Notes under the pieces: model-generated
Told to the model about the DNA's origin: nothing
The model's database searches: none
The model's input: the letters and a program-made list of their open reading frames with translations, nothing else
From: Flemingiibacterium sp045578725
GTDB lineage: Bacteria; Bacillota; Clostridia; Oscillospirales; CAG-272
Length of the DNA: 64,000 bases
Reading direction: 5' to 3'
Assembly (NCBI GenBank): GCA_045578725.1
Contig: JAZNKS010000123.1
Span: 1 to 64,000 of the forward strand
Program-made: the position numbers and the translations under genes
In this document: positions 8,173 through 15,800 of the stretch, piece after piece
Layout: the number at the start of each line of letters is the position of its first letter
Numbering within the stretch: position 1 is the first letter of the stretch

Positions 8173-8691
8173 ATGCTTAAACACCCGAAAAAATCAAGAT
8201 TGGTATTTTTTCTGCTTTTGGTCCTTGCGATGATTTTCGCCGTTTCACAGAGCGCCGTCCTTGCCGCTTCGCCGCTGAATTTCAACGGCGGGGCCGGCAG
8301 TCCGGCAGCAGGTGCCGATAATAATGTTTTCGGATCCGGCCGTCAGGGAGCAGTAACCGATGCTCCTGCCGATTCAGGAGCGGATGCTCCCGCACAGGAC
8401 AGCCCGGCTGCCGTTGATTCCGATACTGCCAACACGCCGCAGACCAGCGATACCACGCCAAATGCGGAGGATACCGATGAAGCCACCGATTCGACCGCCG
8501 ATACAACCGACACCGATACCGAAAAGGATTCCGGTCCCGTTGAATCGGCTTTGGATTCGGCCGGCAATGCCGTTGATGACATGGCCGAGGAAACCACCGG
8601 CATGGGAATCTGGGGAGTCCTGCTCGCCATTCTCATTATCGCCGCTATCGTTCTTCTGATTATCGCCTTTATTCCGCGATCCAAAAAATAA
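8173..8691 (+). CDS. Secreted, membrane-anchored low-complexity protein
   Basis: The 172-residue protein has a signal peptide (basic LKHPKKSR, a hydrophobic core, then AVLAAS near residue 30). A ~105-residue linker made almost only of A, D, T, S, P and E follows, then a C-terminal membrane helix (WGVLLAILIIAAIVLLIIAF) ending in RSKK. There is no LPXTG motif ahead of the helix, so it looks anchored by the helix rather than by a sortase. Start ATG 8173 follows AAAGGAAG. The acidic, disordered ectodomain suggests a spacer or decoy role, but no function is known. Confidence 0.8.
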   Translation: MLKHPKKSRLVFFLLLVLAMIFAVSQSAVLAASPLNFNGGAGSPAAGADNNVFGSGRQGAVTDAPADSGADAPAQDSPAAVDSDTANTPQTSDTTPNAEDTDEATDSTADTTDTDTEKDSGPVESALDSAGNAVDDMAEETTGMGIWGVLLAILIIAAIVLLIIAFIPRSKK

Positions 8692-8698
8692 ACTTCCG

Positions 8699-8735
8699 GC
8701 AGAGAACTGTTCAATGGGCGGTTCTCTGCTTTATT
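8699..8735. terminator. Terminator between convergent genes
   Basis: The stem GCAGAGAAC (8699-8707) / GTTCTCTGC (8721-8729) is followed by TTTATTTT on the + strand. The mnmE 3' end overlaps it on the - strand. Confidence 0.78.
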
Positions 8736-10110
8736 TTCCCACACAGAACCGGTGGAAAATATCGTCAACAATCTCTTCGGTGATCCGCCGGCCGTCCAGC
8801 TCGGCCAGCTCCGAAAGAGCGGCTTCCAGATCGAATCCCGCTGTGTCGGGCGTGACACCGCTCTGCAGGGCATCCAGAGCGCGCTCCACATAAATCCTCG
8901 CCTGCGACACCGAAGCGTGCTGACGGGCGTTCAGAAGCGCCGCACGGCCATTATAATCAATTGATCCCGCGCGGTACAGATTTTCAACGGCATTCTTCAG
9001 CCGATCAAGCCCTTCCCCATTTTTTGCCGAAAAAGACAGAACAGCCGCAAAATCAAGCTTCCCGGTCAGATCCGATTCCTTTATTTTTGCCGGACAATCG
9101 CATTTATTGATAAGTGCGATCACCTTTTTGCCTTTATCCTTCAGCCGGGCAATCAGATCAAAATCCTCATCCTCCAGTTCCTTTGTGCCGTCAAAAACAG
9201 CCAGAACCAGTTCCGAGTCATCAATGGCCTTCAGCGAACGCTCCACGCCGAGCTTTTCCACCATATCGACTGTGGCATGAATGCCGGCGGTATCCACAAG
9301 TCTGAGTAAAACCCGGCCGCAGGCAACCGTTTCCTCCAGCGTATCCCGTGTTGTACCGGCCACTTCGGTCACAATGGCACGCTCCCGGCCCAGCAGAGCG
9401 TTCAGGAGCGACGATTTTCCTGTGTTCGGCTTCCCGGCTATGACCGTAGGAATTCCCTCCATAACAGCCCGTGACATCTCCCAGGAGTCTTCCAGCAGTA
9501 AAAGCTCTTTTTGGATATGCGTAAGCCTCTCCCGGATTTCATCGGATGAAAGCTCGGCCAGATCCTCCTCCGGAAAATCCACGGCGGCATAAACCGACGT
9601 TACGATCTGCTTAAGAGCCTCATACAGATCATCCGCTTTCTTCCGGAATACACCTCTCTGCTGGGAGGATGCCAATGTCAGCTGGGCATCGGTTTCGGCA
9701 TCGATTATCATACCGATCGCTTCGGCCTGCGACAGGGAAAGCTTCCCCGAAAGAAAGGCACGGCGGGTAAATTCACCGGCCTCTGCCGGGCGCGCCCCTG
9801 CCATAAAGGCCGCACGCAGAACCTTTTCGGTAATCAGAATACCGCCGTGACAGCTGATCTCTGCCACATCCTCTCCGGTGAAGGAATGCGGTGCACGGAA
9901 GACAGTGCACATCCCATCATCAATCGGCTCACCGTCCAATAATATCCGGCCGTATACACAGCCATTCGGTACGGTTTCGGACAGCTTTTTTGATCCCGCC
10001 GGAACAAACATCTTCCCGGCTGTTTCAATCGCCCTCTCCCCCGAAATCCGGATGACGGCGATTCCGCCTCTTCCGTATGCGGTCGATACCGCCGCAATCG
10101 TATCATTCAT
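8731..10110 (-). CDS. mnmE: tRNA modification GTPase MnmE (TrmE)
   Basis: MnmE forms a complex with MnmG that modifies U34 of several tRNAs. The 459-residue protein has the N-terminal folate-binding domain (SRAYGRGGIAVIRISG-like start at MNDTIAAVSTAYGRGG), a G domain with P-loop GKPNTGKSS, switch GTTRD, and NKCD. It ends in HRFCVGK, the family's C-terminal catalytic CxGK. It is last in the leftward rpmH-rnpA-yidD-yidC-khpB-mnmE cluster. Unusually, mnmG does not follow it. Confidence 0.97.
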   Translation of the reverse strand: MNDTIAAVSTAYGRGGIAVIRISGERAIETAGKMFVPAGSKKLSETVPNGCVYGRILLDGEPIDDGMCTVFRAPHSFTGEDVAEISCHGGILITEKVLRAAFMAGARPAEAGEFTRRAFLSGKLSLSQAEAIGMIIDAETDAQLTLASSQQRGVFRKKADDLYEALKQIVTSVYAAVDFPEEDLAELSSDEIRERLTHIQKELLLLEDSWEMSRAVMEGIPTVIAGKPNTGKSSLLNALLGRERAIVTEVAGTTRDTLEETVACGRVLLRLVDTAGIHATVDMVEKLGVERSLKAIDDSELVLAVFDGTKELEDEDFDLIARLKDKGKKVIALINKCDCPAKIKESDLTGKLDFAAVLSFSAKNGEGLDRLKNAVENLYRAGSIDYNGRAALLNARQHASVSQARIYVERALDALQSGVTPDTAGFDLEAALSELAELDGRRITEEIVDDIFHRFCVGK

Positions 10111-10162
10111 AGCAATCCCTCACTTACGAAAACAGCGCGTCGGTTGCCCGACGCGCCATTTC

Positions 10163-11326
10163 TTATTCTTCTGCACTTTCCTGCGATTCGTCGGAGGTTT
10201 TTTCCGAGGATTCTTCACTTTCCCCGGAGGTAAAGCCGGTCAGCGCGCTGATATATTCATCAAAATCCTTATATTTCTTAGGCTGTTCACGCTGCGGACG
10301 ATCCTTGGCATAGGTGGAAATCAGATTTTCCACTTCCTCGGCGGACATTCTCTCGCTCTCCGGAATATTGTTCACCGGCTGTTTGACGGCCGGGGCCGTG
10401 TCTGCAGAATGGGAGGATTTCCGACGTCTGGAATCGCGCTTTCTGCGGCCGGATTCGCCGGTTTTTTCCATCTTGCTTGGAACACTAAAGCCTTCGCTCT
10501 CCAGATAAATCACAACGCGGCGGTTGTTTTCGGAGCCGACGGAGTTAGTGGATACACCTTCGATTCCCTGCACTTCGGAATGGATAATCCGGCGCTCATA
10601 AGGATTCATCGGCTCGAGCATTACGCTCTTCTTGTACTTCTGCACCTTGGCGGCCATACGGCGGGCCAGGGCACGGAGGGTTCCTTCCCGCTTGGAGCGG
10701 TAGTTTTCGATATCCACGGTAATGTGGACATAATCACGGGATTCATCCTCTTCCCGCTTGTTGGCGGCAAGATTGGTCAAATACTGAAGAGCATCCAGTG
10801 TGTCGCCGTGATGGCCGATCAGAACGCCTGCATCCTCGCCCTTGATGTTGAAGGCGCGGTCGCTCTTGCGGGTCGCCTTGACCTCAATTCTGGCATCCAG
10901 CTCCATATTTTCAAGCAGCTGCTCAAGGAATTCGCGGGCGGTGATTTCACCGGCCAGTACCGGCATCGGCTCCTTGCTGATCTCTTCTTCGGCCGGAATC
11001 TCCTCAACCTTCGGCTCCGGCTTCGGCTTTTCGGTTCTGGGTCTGTCATGACGCTCCCCACGCCCCTTATCGTCGCGCGGACCGCGATCCTGACGGGATC
11101 TGTCCGAGCGCGGACGGTCCGACTTCGGACGGTCTTCCTTCACAATCGCAGGCGTATAGCTGATGACACGGATCTTAGCCGGCTGTGCGCCGATTCCGAG
11201 AAAGCCCTGACGCTCGTGAGCGATGACTTCGTAGTTGATTTTCCCTTCAGGCACGCCCAGGGTCTGTGCGGCTTCCGTCAGCGCAAGAGCCACGGTTTTG
11301 CCGGTAAAAAACATTTCTTCTTTCAA
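10163..11326 (-). CDS. khpB: RNA-binding protein KhpB (Jag/EloR)
   Basis: The 387-residue protein has a Jag-N domain (residues about 1-55, with GFLGIGAQPAKI), a basic, charged linker rich in R, D, P and K (about 60-140), a KH domain (GVLIGHHGDTLDALQYL) and an R3H domain (about 235-290, YRSKREGTLRALARR...NPYERRIIH). A ~95-residue charged tail follows, which is longer than usual. KhpB works with KhpA in post-transcriptional control of cell elongation. It lies between yidC and mnmE, the conserved place for jag. Confidence 0.94.
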   Translation of the reverse strand: MKEEMFFTGKTVALALTEAAQTLGVPEGKINYEVIAHERQGFLGIGAQPAKIRVISYTPAIVKEDRPKSDRPRSDRSRQDRGPRDDKGRGERHDRPRTEKPKPEPKVEEIPAEEEISKEPMPVLAGEITAREFLEQLLENMELDARIEVKATRKSDRAFNIKGEDAGVLIGHHGDTLDALQYLTNLAANKREEDESRDYVHITVDIENYRSKREGTLRALARRMAAKVQKYKKSVMLEPMNPYERRIIHSEVQGIEGVSTNSVGSENNRRVVIYLESEGFSVPSKMEKTGESGRRKRDSRRRKSSHSADTAPAVKQPVNNIPESERMSAEEVENLISTYAKDRPQREQPKKYKDFDEYISALTGFTSGESEESSEKTSDESQESAEE

Positions 11327-11363
11327 TGGTTACACTCCCTTCATCCGGTGTAGACGATCCTTA

Positions 11364-12512
11364 TTATTCGGGATCGGATTCTTTATTTTCCTCAGCCTTT
11401 GCCCTGGCATGGCGGTCGGAATCATCCTTCAGCTTCGGAGCATCGGAATCCTTCACGCCTTCGCGCAGTTCGGGCTTTTCGGAGTTTTTCTTTTCTGCCG
11501 TTTCGGCAATATCGTCATCCTCATCGATACGATGGAGAGAACGGACCTGCTTTTTCTGCTGCTTTTTGGAAAGCGGCTTGGCATTGGCTTCCCGCTCGGC
11601 CGCCTTGTAATCCTCTTCGGTAAAGACGGGAATCGGGAACATCTTGGAAAGGATAATACGCTCCACAACCGAGAAAATGTTGCGGTAGATCCAGTACAGA
11701 CCGATTGCGGCGGCAATCGTGAAGGTAATGTAAACCGACAGCAGAGGCATCGACCAGGTCATGATCCGCATGGACGGATCCTTGGCCGCTTCTGGATTGG
11801 GATTGTAGGTGAATTTCTTGGTGATCCAGCTGCTTCCCAGCGTTACGATCAGGGTGATCAGCGGAATGAGAAGCAGGAGATTGAAGTTGTTGAAGCTGGG
11901 GATCTGGGAGAGATCCATGGTTCCGCCAAGCACAGTAAAATTCGGAAGAATCTCTTCGGTAATGGCAGCTCCCTCTCCGTCCACGAAGTTGGACACGCCA
12001 AGCTCGCGCATACGGGTAATCAGGTCGATCTGACGGGTATTGATTCCCTCGGCAAACTTCTCGGCATCGACACTTCCGGCCGCCGTCAGCAGCTCATAAA
12101 CCTTTGCCTGAATGTTTTTGATAACATCCTCGCCGTAACCGCAGATATACTTCAGCGGGCTGACAACGACGTTATACAGCGAGAAAAGGATCGGAAGCTG
12201 GATCAGCATCGGCAGACAGCCGCCCATCGGATTGAAGTTTTCTCTCTGATAGAGATCCATGATCTCCTGATTCAGCTTCTGCTGGGTTGCCTGGTCATTC
12301 CGTCCCGCATACTTTTTGCGGATGGCATTCTCCTTCGGTCGGAGGGAGGCCTGCTTGACGGAATTCTTCTGCTGTTTGATTCCGAGCGGGAAAAGCAGAA
12401 TCTGAAGCGCCAGAGCAAAAAGCAAAAGCGCAAGGGCATAGTTCTGCGTCAGCTGGTAGCACACCTTTATGATGAAACCAAGCGGGACGTTGATGATATC
12501 AAAAATATTCAT
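11364..12512 (-). CDS. yidC: Membrane protein insertase YidC
   Basis: YidC/Oxa1 insertases place membrane proteins into the bilayer alone or with SecYEG. The 382-residue protein begins with a membrane segment, then has the cytoplasmic hairpin (KQQKNSVKQASLRPKENAIR) and the conserved block FNPMGGCLPMLIQLPILFSLY. Four or more further membrane segments and a long charged tail follow. Between the second and third segments there is a ~90-residue extracellular insert, longer than in Bacillus SpoIIIJ. Unlike SpoIIIJ, no clear lipoprotein signal is visible at the N-terminus. Confidence 0.95.
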   Translation of the reverse strand: MNIFDIINVPLGFIIKVCYQLTQNYALALLLFALALQILLFPLGIKQQKNSVKQASLRPKENAIRKKYAGRNDQATQQKLNQEIMDLYQRENFNPMGGCLPMLIQLPILFSLYNVVVSPLKYICGYGEDVIKNIQAKVYELLTAAGSVDAEKFAEGINTRQIDLITRMRELGVSNFVDGEGAAITEEILPNFTVLGGTMDLSQIPSFNNFNLLLLIPLITLIVTLGSSWITKKFTYNPNPEAAKDPSMRIMTWSMPLLSVYITFTIAAAIGLYWIYRNIFSVVERIILSKMFPIPVFTEEDYKAAEREANAKPLSKKQQKKQVRSLHRIDEDDDIAETAEKKNSEKPELREGVKDSDAPKLKDDSDRHARAKAEENKESDPE

Positions 12513-12534
12513 CTCTTATATTCGTTCTCCTTGT

Positions 12535-12765
12535 TTATCTTACTTTCCGTTTTTTCTCGGGAACCGGATCATAGCCTCCCTTGCAGAAGGGATTGCAGCG
12601 CAGAATCCGCCAGACGGTCAGTGCTGATCCGACGATAAAGCCGCGCTTTTCGAGAGCCTCAAGGGCATAGGCCGAGCAGGTCGGCGTGAAGCGGCAGCAG
12701 GGCGGCTTCAGCCCCGAAATATATTTCCGGTATATCTTTACAAGAAAAATGGCTATTGTTTTCAT
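12535..12765 (-). CDS. yidD: Membrane protein insertion efficiency factor YidD
   Basis: The 76-residue protein has the family core KYISGLKPPCCRFTPTCSAYA and the CNPFCKGGYDPVP ending. YidD assists YidC-dependent insertion at the inner face of the membrane. It overlaps the end of rnpA by 4 bp, the usual translational coupling. Confidence 0.95.
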   Translation of the reverse strand: MKTIAIFLVKIYRKYISGLKPPCCRFTPTCSAYALEALEKRGFIVGSALTVWRILRCNPFCKGGYDPVPEKKRKVR

Positions 12766-13148
12766 TTTTTCTTTTCTGCCAGAAGCATAAGCTTCTCAAA
12801 AGCGGCAGACAGGTCCGATGTGATATCTCCTGTTTTGGCATTCAGCGCCGACGGGCGGGCCACAAGAACCAGAAGAAATCCTTTTTTGAGGGCCGTTTCC
12901 TTTTCAAGGAGGCGGTATGCCTCACGGATGATCCGCTTGATGCGGTTTCTCTGAACCGCTCCGCCTGTTTTTTTGGTTACGGTAATGCCGATCCGATTCT
13001 GCCTTCTGTGCATCGGATCCGCTTTCTGAAGCCGACCGGCGGCATAATCCGGCAGCACATAGACAACAATGCGGCGGCCCACAAATTTCTTTCCCTTTGC
13101 ATACGCTTTGGAGTAAAGATGATTCTCACGGATGGCACGCAGCTTCAT
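12762..13148 (-). CDS. rnpA: Ribonuclease P protein component
   Basis: This is the protein subunit that assists the RNase P ribozyme in maturing tRNA 5' ends. The 128-residue basic protein carries the RNR signature in QRNRIKRIIREAYR and the GITVTKK strand. It follows rpmH at a distance of 171 bp, and the gap contains a hairpin. It is coupled to yidD by overlap. Confidence 0.95.
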   Translation of the reverse strand: MKLRAIRENHLYSKAYAKGKKFVGRRIVVYVLPDYAAGRLQKADPMHRRQNRIGITVTKKTGGAVQRNRIKRIIREAYRLLEKETALKKGFLLVLVARPSALNAKTGDITSDLSAAFEKLMLLAEKKK

Positions 13149-13271
13149 AAACGATTCAATCCTTATACATTTTTCGCCGGCGGCGAAACGGGTATTTTCG
13201 GCTAATTATAAAATAAACCCCCGAATGAAGATTCGGCGGCCTCTGTTGACTCAATCATTAAGACGCAAACG

Positions 13272-13302
13272 GATACAACCCAATGTAAAATCGGGTTGTA
13301 TC
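13272..13302 (-). other. Hairpin between rpmH and rnpA
   Basis: GATACAACCC (13272-13281) and GGGTTGTATC (13293-13302) form a perfect 10-bp stem with an 11-base loop in the leftward transcript. No T-run follows, so a processing site or attenuator is more likely than a full terminator. Confidence 0.6.
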
Positions 13303-13319
13303 GTATCCGGTCAATGAAC

Positions 13320-13454
13320 TCAGTAAGTGAGCTGTTTTCTGCCTTTAGCGCGTCTTCTCTTCAGAACCTTTCTACCGTCAGCGGTTTTCATTCTCTTTCT
13401 GAAGCCATGCTCAACCTTTCTCTGACGCTTCTTAGGCTGGTACGTTCTAAGCAT
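13320..13454 (-). CDS. rpmH: 50S ribosomal protein L34
   Basis: This 44-residue, very basic protein reads MLRTYQPKKRQRKVEHGF, then RKRMKTADGRKVLKRRRAKG, ending in RKQLTY. It is a full-length L34, too short for an ORF scan with a 60-residue cut-off. GGAGGTG lies just upstream of the ATG at 13454. It is first in the leftward cluster and divergent from dnaA. Confidence 0.97.
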   Translation of the reverse strand: MLRTYQPKKRQRKVEHGFRKRMKTADGRKVLKRRRAKGRKQLTY

Positions 13455-13565
13455 TCTTTGCACCTCCTTAACCGTTTGGGACGGGACGGGCAAAAATACC
13501 GGTCCGCGGCCTCTCTATGCTGCTATCATTCCAAGTATATAGAATTTCACACAATAACACCTATT

Positions 13566-13595
13566 ATTATACACAACAAGTGCATGGTTTGTCAA
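13566..13595 (-). promoter_or_regulatory. SigA promoter of the rpmH operon
   Basis: On the minus strand, TTGACA (13590-13595), an 18-bp spacer and TATAAT (13566-13571). It gives a ~105-base leader before rpmH. Nothing else recognisable lies in the dnaA-rpmH interval apart from the dnaA promoter. Confidence 0.85.
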
Positions 13596-13669
13596 GAGCT
13601 TTTTGAAAAATATTTTTTCGTCAAAGTGCCGATTTCGTCTTTTTCTTTGTATTTTTCTTGCTCAAAGCC

Positions 13670-13698
13670 TTGATTCTTCGGCGAATTTATGATATAAT
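13670..13698 (+). promoter_or_regulatory. SigA promoter of dnaA
   Basis: TTGATT (13670-13675), a 17-bp spacer and TATAAT (13693-13698), about 95 bp before the dnaA ATG. No perfect DnaA box was seen beside it, so autoregulation through this promoter is not evident. Confidence 0.82.
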
Positions 13699-13792
13699 AT
13701 TTATAGCTATATAATTATTAGGATGATTCTTGAAACCGGGCACCGATTTTCCCGCAGAATCAGGAATTCTTCCGAGGAAAGGAAAATTATCC

Positions 13793-15262
13793 ATGCAGTC
13801 TTTCTGTGACATCTGGCAGCTTGCCCTTGCCGAGCTCAAAAAAAATTTCGCATCCACCGTATGTGATCTCTGGTTTAACGACCTTGAGCTGCGCGATCTT
13901 TCGGATACCCGTGCCGTCATCGATTGCAAAGTCCCGTTCAAATACAAGATTCTCAAGGAAAAATACATCGGATCCATTTCCGCGGCGCTGGAGGAGGTAA
14001 TCGGCTTCCCGGTCGAAATCGTCATCGTTGAGAAGAAAAGCAATCCCACCGAATATGCGGCCTATGTTCCGCTTTCCGGTGATGCACCCGAACCGGTCAA
14101 TCTGGCGGATATCCCTCCCATGCGCCCGGCCGAAACCTTCGAAGCCTTTCCCGAATCTTCTCCCAAGAATACGGTTTCTCCGCGTCCCGCACAGCCCGCA
14201 TCCCCCGAAACCCGTCCGGACGGCACCATCTATCCGAGTGAATACACCTTCGATAATTTTATTGTCGGCACCTCAAACAAATTTGCCCACGCCGCTTCCA
14301 TTGCAGTAGCCAATGACCCGGCCTGCCAGTCCAATCAGGAATCGTATGCCTACAATCCGCTTTTTATCTATGGCCCCAGCGGACTCGGCAAAACCCATCT
14401 TCTGTATGCCATCATCAATCAGATAAGAAAAAACCGTCCCGATCTCAAAATCGTGTACGTCAAGGGTGAGGAATTCACGACTCAGCTGATTGACAGCATC
14501 TCCAAAAAGACCTCCGAGCAGTTCCGCGGCAAATACCGGACCGCCGATGTCCTGCTCATCGACGATATTCAGTTCATCGCCGGCCGCGACTCCACACAGG
14601 AGGAATTCTTCCATACCTTCAACGCACTTTACGAGGATCACAAGCAGATCATCCTCGCATCCGACCGTCCCCCGAAGGATATCAAAACGCTGGAGGACCG
14701 TCTTAAATCCCGCTTTGAGTGGGGCATGACCGCCGATATCCAGCCGCCGGATGCCGATCTTCGCGCCGCAATCCTCAAAAAGAAGGCCGCATCGATGAAC
14801 ATCCAGCTTTCCAACGATGTACTGAACTTTCTGGCCGAGAATCTCAAGAGCAACATCCGTCAGATGGAGGGCGCCATCAAAAAGCTGGGAGCCGTCAGCG
14901 TGCTGACCGGATCGCCGATCACCATCGAGCTTGCCAAGAATTCCATCGCCGATCTCATGTCCGGCGGCGAACCGGTCAGCGTGACCATCGATCGGATTCT
15001 GGATAAAGCCGCAAAAAAATACGGTGTCACCGTCGAGGATATCAAGGGCGCCAAGCGGAACAAGGAAATCGCCCACGCCCGCCATGTATCGATCTACATG
15101 ATCCGTAAGCTCACCGACCGCTCGCTGCCGCAGATCGGCAAGATTCTCCAGCGCGATCACACCACCATCCTGAATTCCCTGAAAACCATTGAAAAAGAAA
15201 TCGGATCCAATTCGGCCATCGACATCGAAATCGGTGAGCTGATGAAGGAATTCAAGTCCTGA
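13793..15262 (+). CDS. dnaA: Chromosomal replication initiator DnaA
   Basis: DnaA melts oriC and loads the helicase. The 489-residue protein has domain I (about 1-85), a proline-rich linker (about 90-145), AAA+ Walker A GPSGLGKTH (near 193) and Walker B LLIDDIQF (near 252). The C-terminal DNA-binding domain carries the signature HARHVSIYMIRKLT...RDHTTILN (near 427). I chose the ATG at 13793, with GAGGAAAGGA upstream; an in-frame TTG at 13730 lacks a Shine-Dalgarno and would add 21 unrelated residues. The oriC region follows directly. Confidence 0.97.
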   Translation: MQSFCDIWQLALAELKKNFASTVCDLWFNDLELRDLSDTRAVIDCKVPFKYKILKEKYIGSISAALEEVIGFPVEIVIVEKKSNPTEYAAYVPLSGDAPEPVNLADIPPMRPAETFEAFPESSPKNTVSPRPAQPASPETRPDGTIYPSEYTFDNFIVGTSNKFAHAASIAVANDPACQSNQESYAYNPLFIYGPSGLGKTHLLYAIINQIRKNRPDLKIVYVKGEEFTTQLIDSISKKTSEQFRGKYRTADVLLIDDIQFIAGRDSTQEEFFHTFNALYEDHKQIILASDRPPKDIKTLEDRLKSRFEWGMTADIQPPDADLRAAILKKKAASMNIQLSNDVLNFLAENLKSNIRQMEGAIKKLGAVSVLTGSPITIELAKNSIADLMSGGEPVSVTIDRILDKAAKKYGVTVEDIKGAKRNKEIAHARHVSIYMIRKLTDRSLPQIGKILQRDHTTILNSLKTIEKEIGSNSAIDIEIGELMKEFKS

Positions 15263-15800
15263 AAGACCAGTTTACACAGCTTCCAACAGTTTTTCCACAG
15301 GGTGTTATAAAACGTGTTGATAACCCTGCCTGTCCTGTGCACATTTTTCCCTGCATTTACGGAAAGGGCCGATTTCATGCACCTTTTCCGGATCCGGCAC
15401 TATATGGCAGCTCATCCTCGGGCCTCTGGGTAAAACCGGCGAATCTTACGGGCCTGGCTGTTTTCCAACAGCCCCGGCTCTCGCAGTTTTCCACCCGTGT
15501 TTTTTCGAATGTGAAGCCTTCAACATTTTTTTCACATCTTAACAGGAAGTTTTTAAGTTCTGTCCACAGGCAAAATCCGGCCCGGAAATCTTCCACAGAC
15601 CGTCCACCGTCTTCCAACACCGAAAAAGGATTACCGAAACGGGAAAAATCGTGAATCCATGCCGACTTTTTCCCTTTTCAACAGTTTCCACGGCCCCTAC
15701 TACTACTACTATCTTTTATTTATTCTTTCTTTTTCTTATTTACTTTTCTTATTTTTCTTTTCTCTGTTATAAAAAAACAAACACCACGGAGGGTACGCAT
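15263..15800. other. oriC: Replication origin oriC (DnaA boxes, trios, AT-rich unwinding tract)
   Basis: This 538-bp non-coding stretch between dnaA and dnaN has DnaA boxes matching TTWTNCACA at 15291-15299 (TTTTCCACA) and 15528-15536 (TTTTTCACA). One-mismatch boxes lie at 15315-15323 (reverse), 15487-15495 and 15589-15597. Near the right end a degenerate box (about 15684-15692) is followed by a GC cluster (GGCCCC), five CTA triplets and a pyrimidine-rich AT tract (15712-15780). This matches the Bacillus basal unwinding layout of box, GC cluster, DnaA-trios and melting region. Confidence 0.9.
15697..15711. repeat. DnaA-trio array (five CTA repeats)
   Basis: Five tandem CTA triplets (TAG on the lower strand) directly follow the GC cluster and precede the AT-rich tract. 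This fits the 3'-GAT-5' trio that guides the DnaA filament onto single strand. Confidence 0.8.

Noticed and set aside
13730..13792. Longer DnaA start at the TTG codon
   Set aside because: There is no Shine-Dalgarno, and the 21 extra residues do not resemble DnaA domain I. The ATG at 13793 has a good one.
15651..15800. N-terminal extension of DnaN through the oriC trios
   Set aside because: It would translate the unwinding element. The ATG at 15801 has GGAGGG and the known clamp N-terminus.
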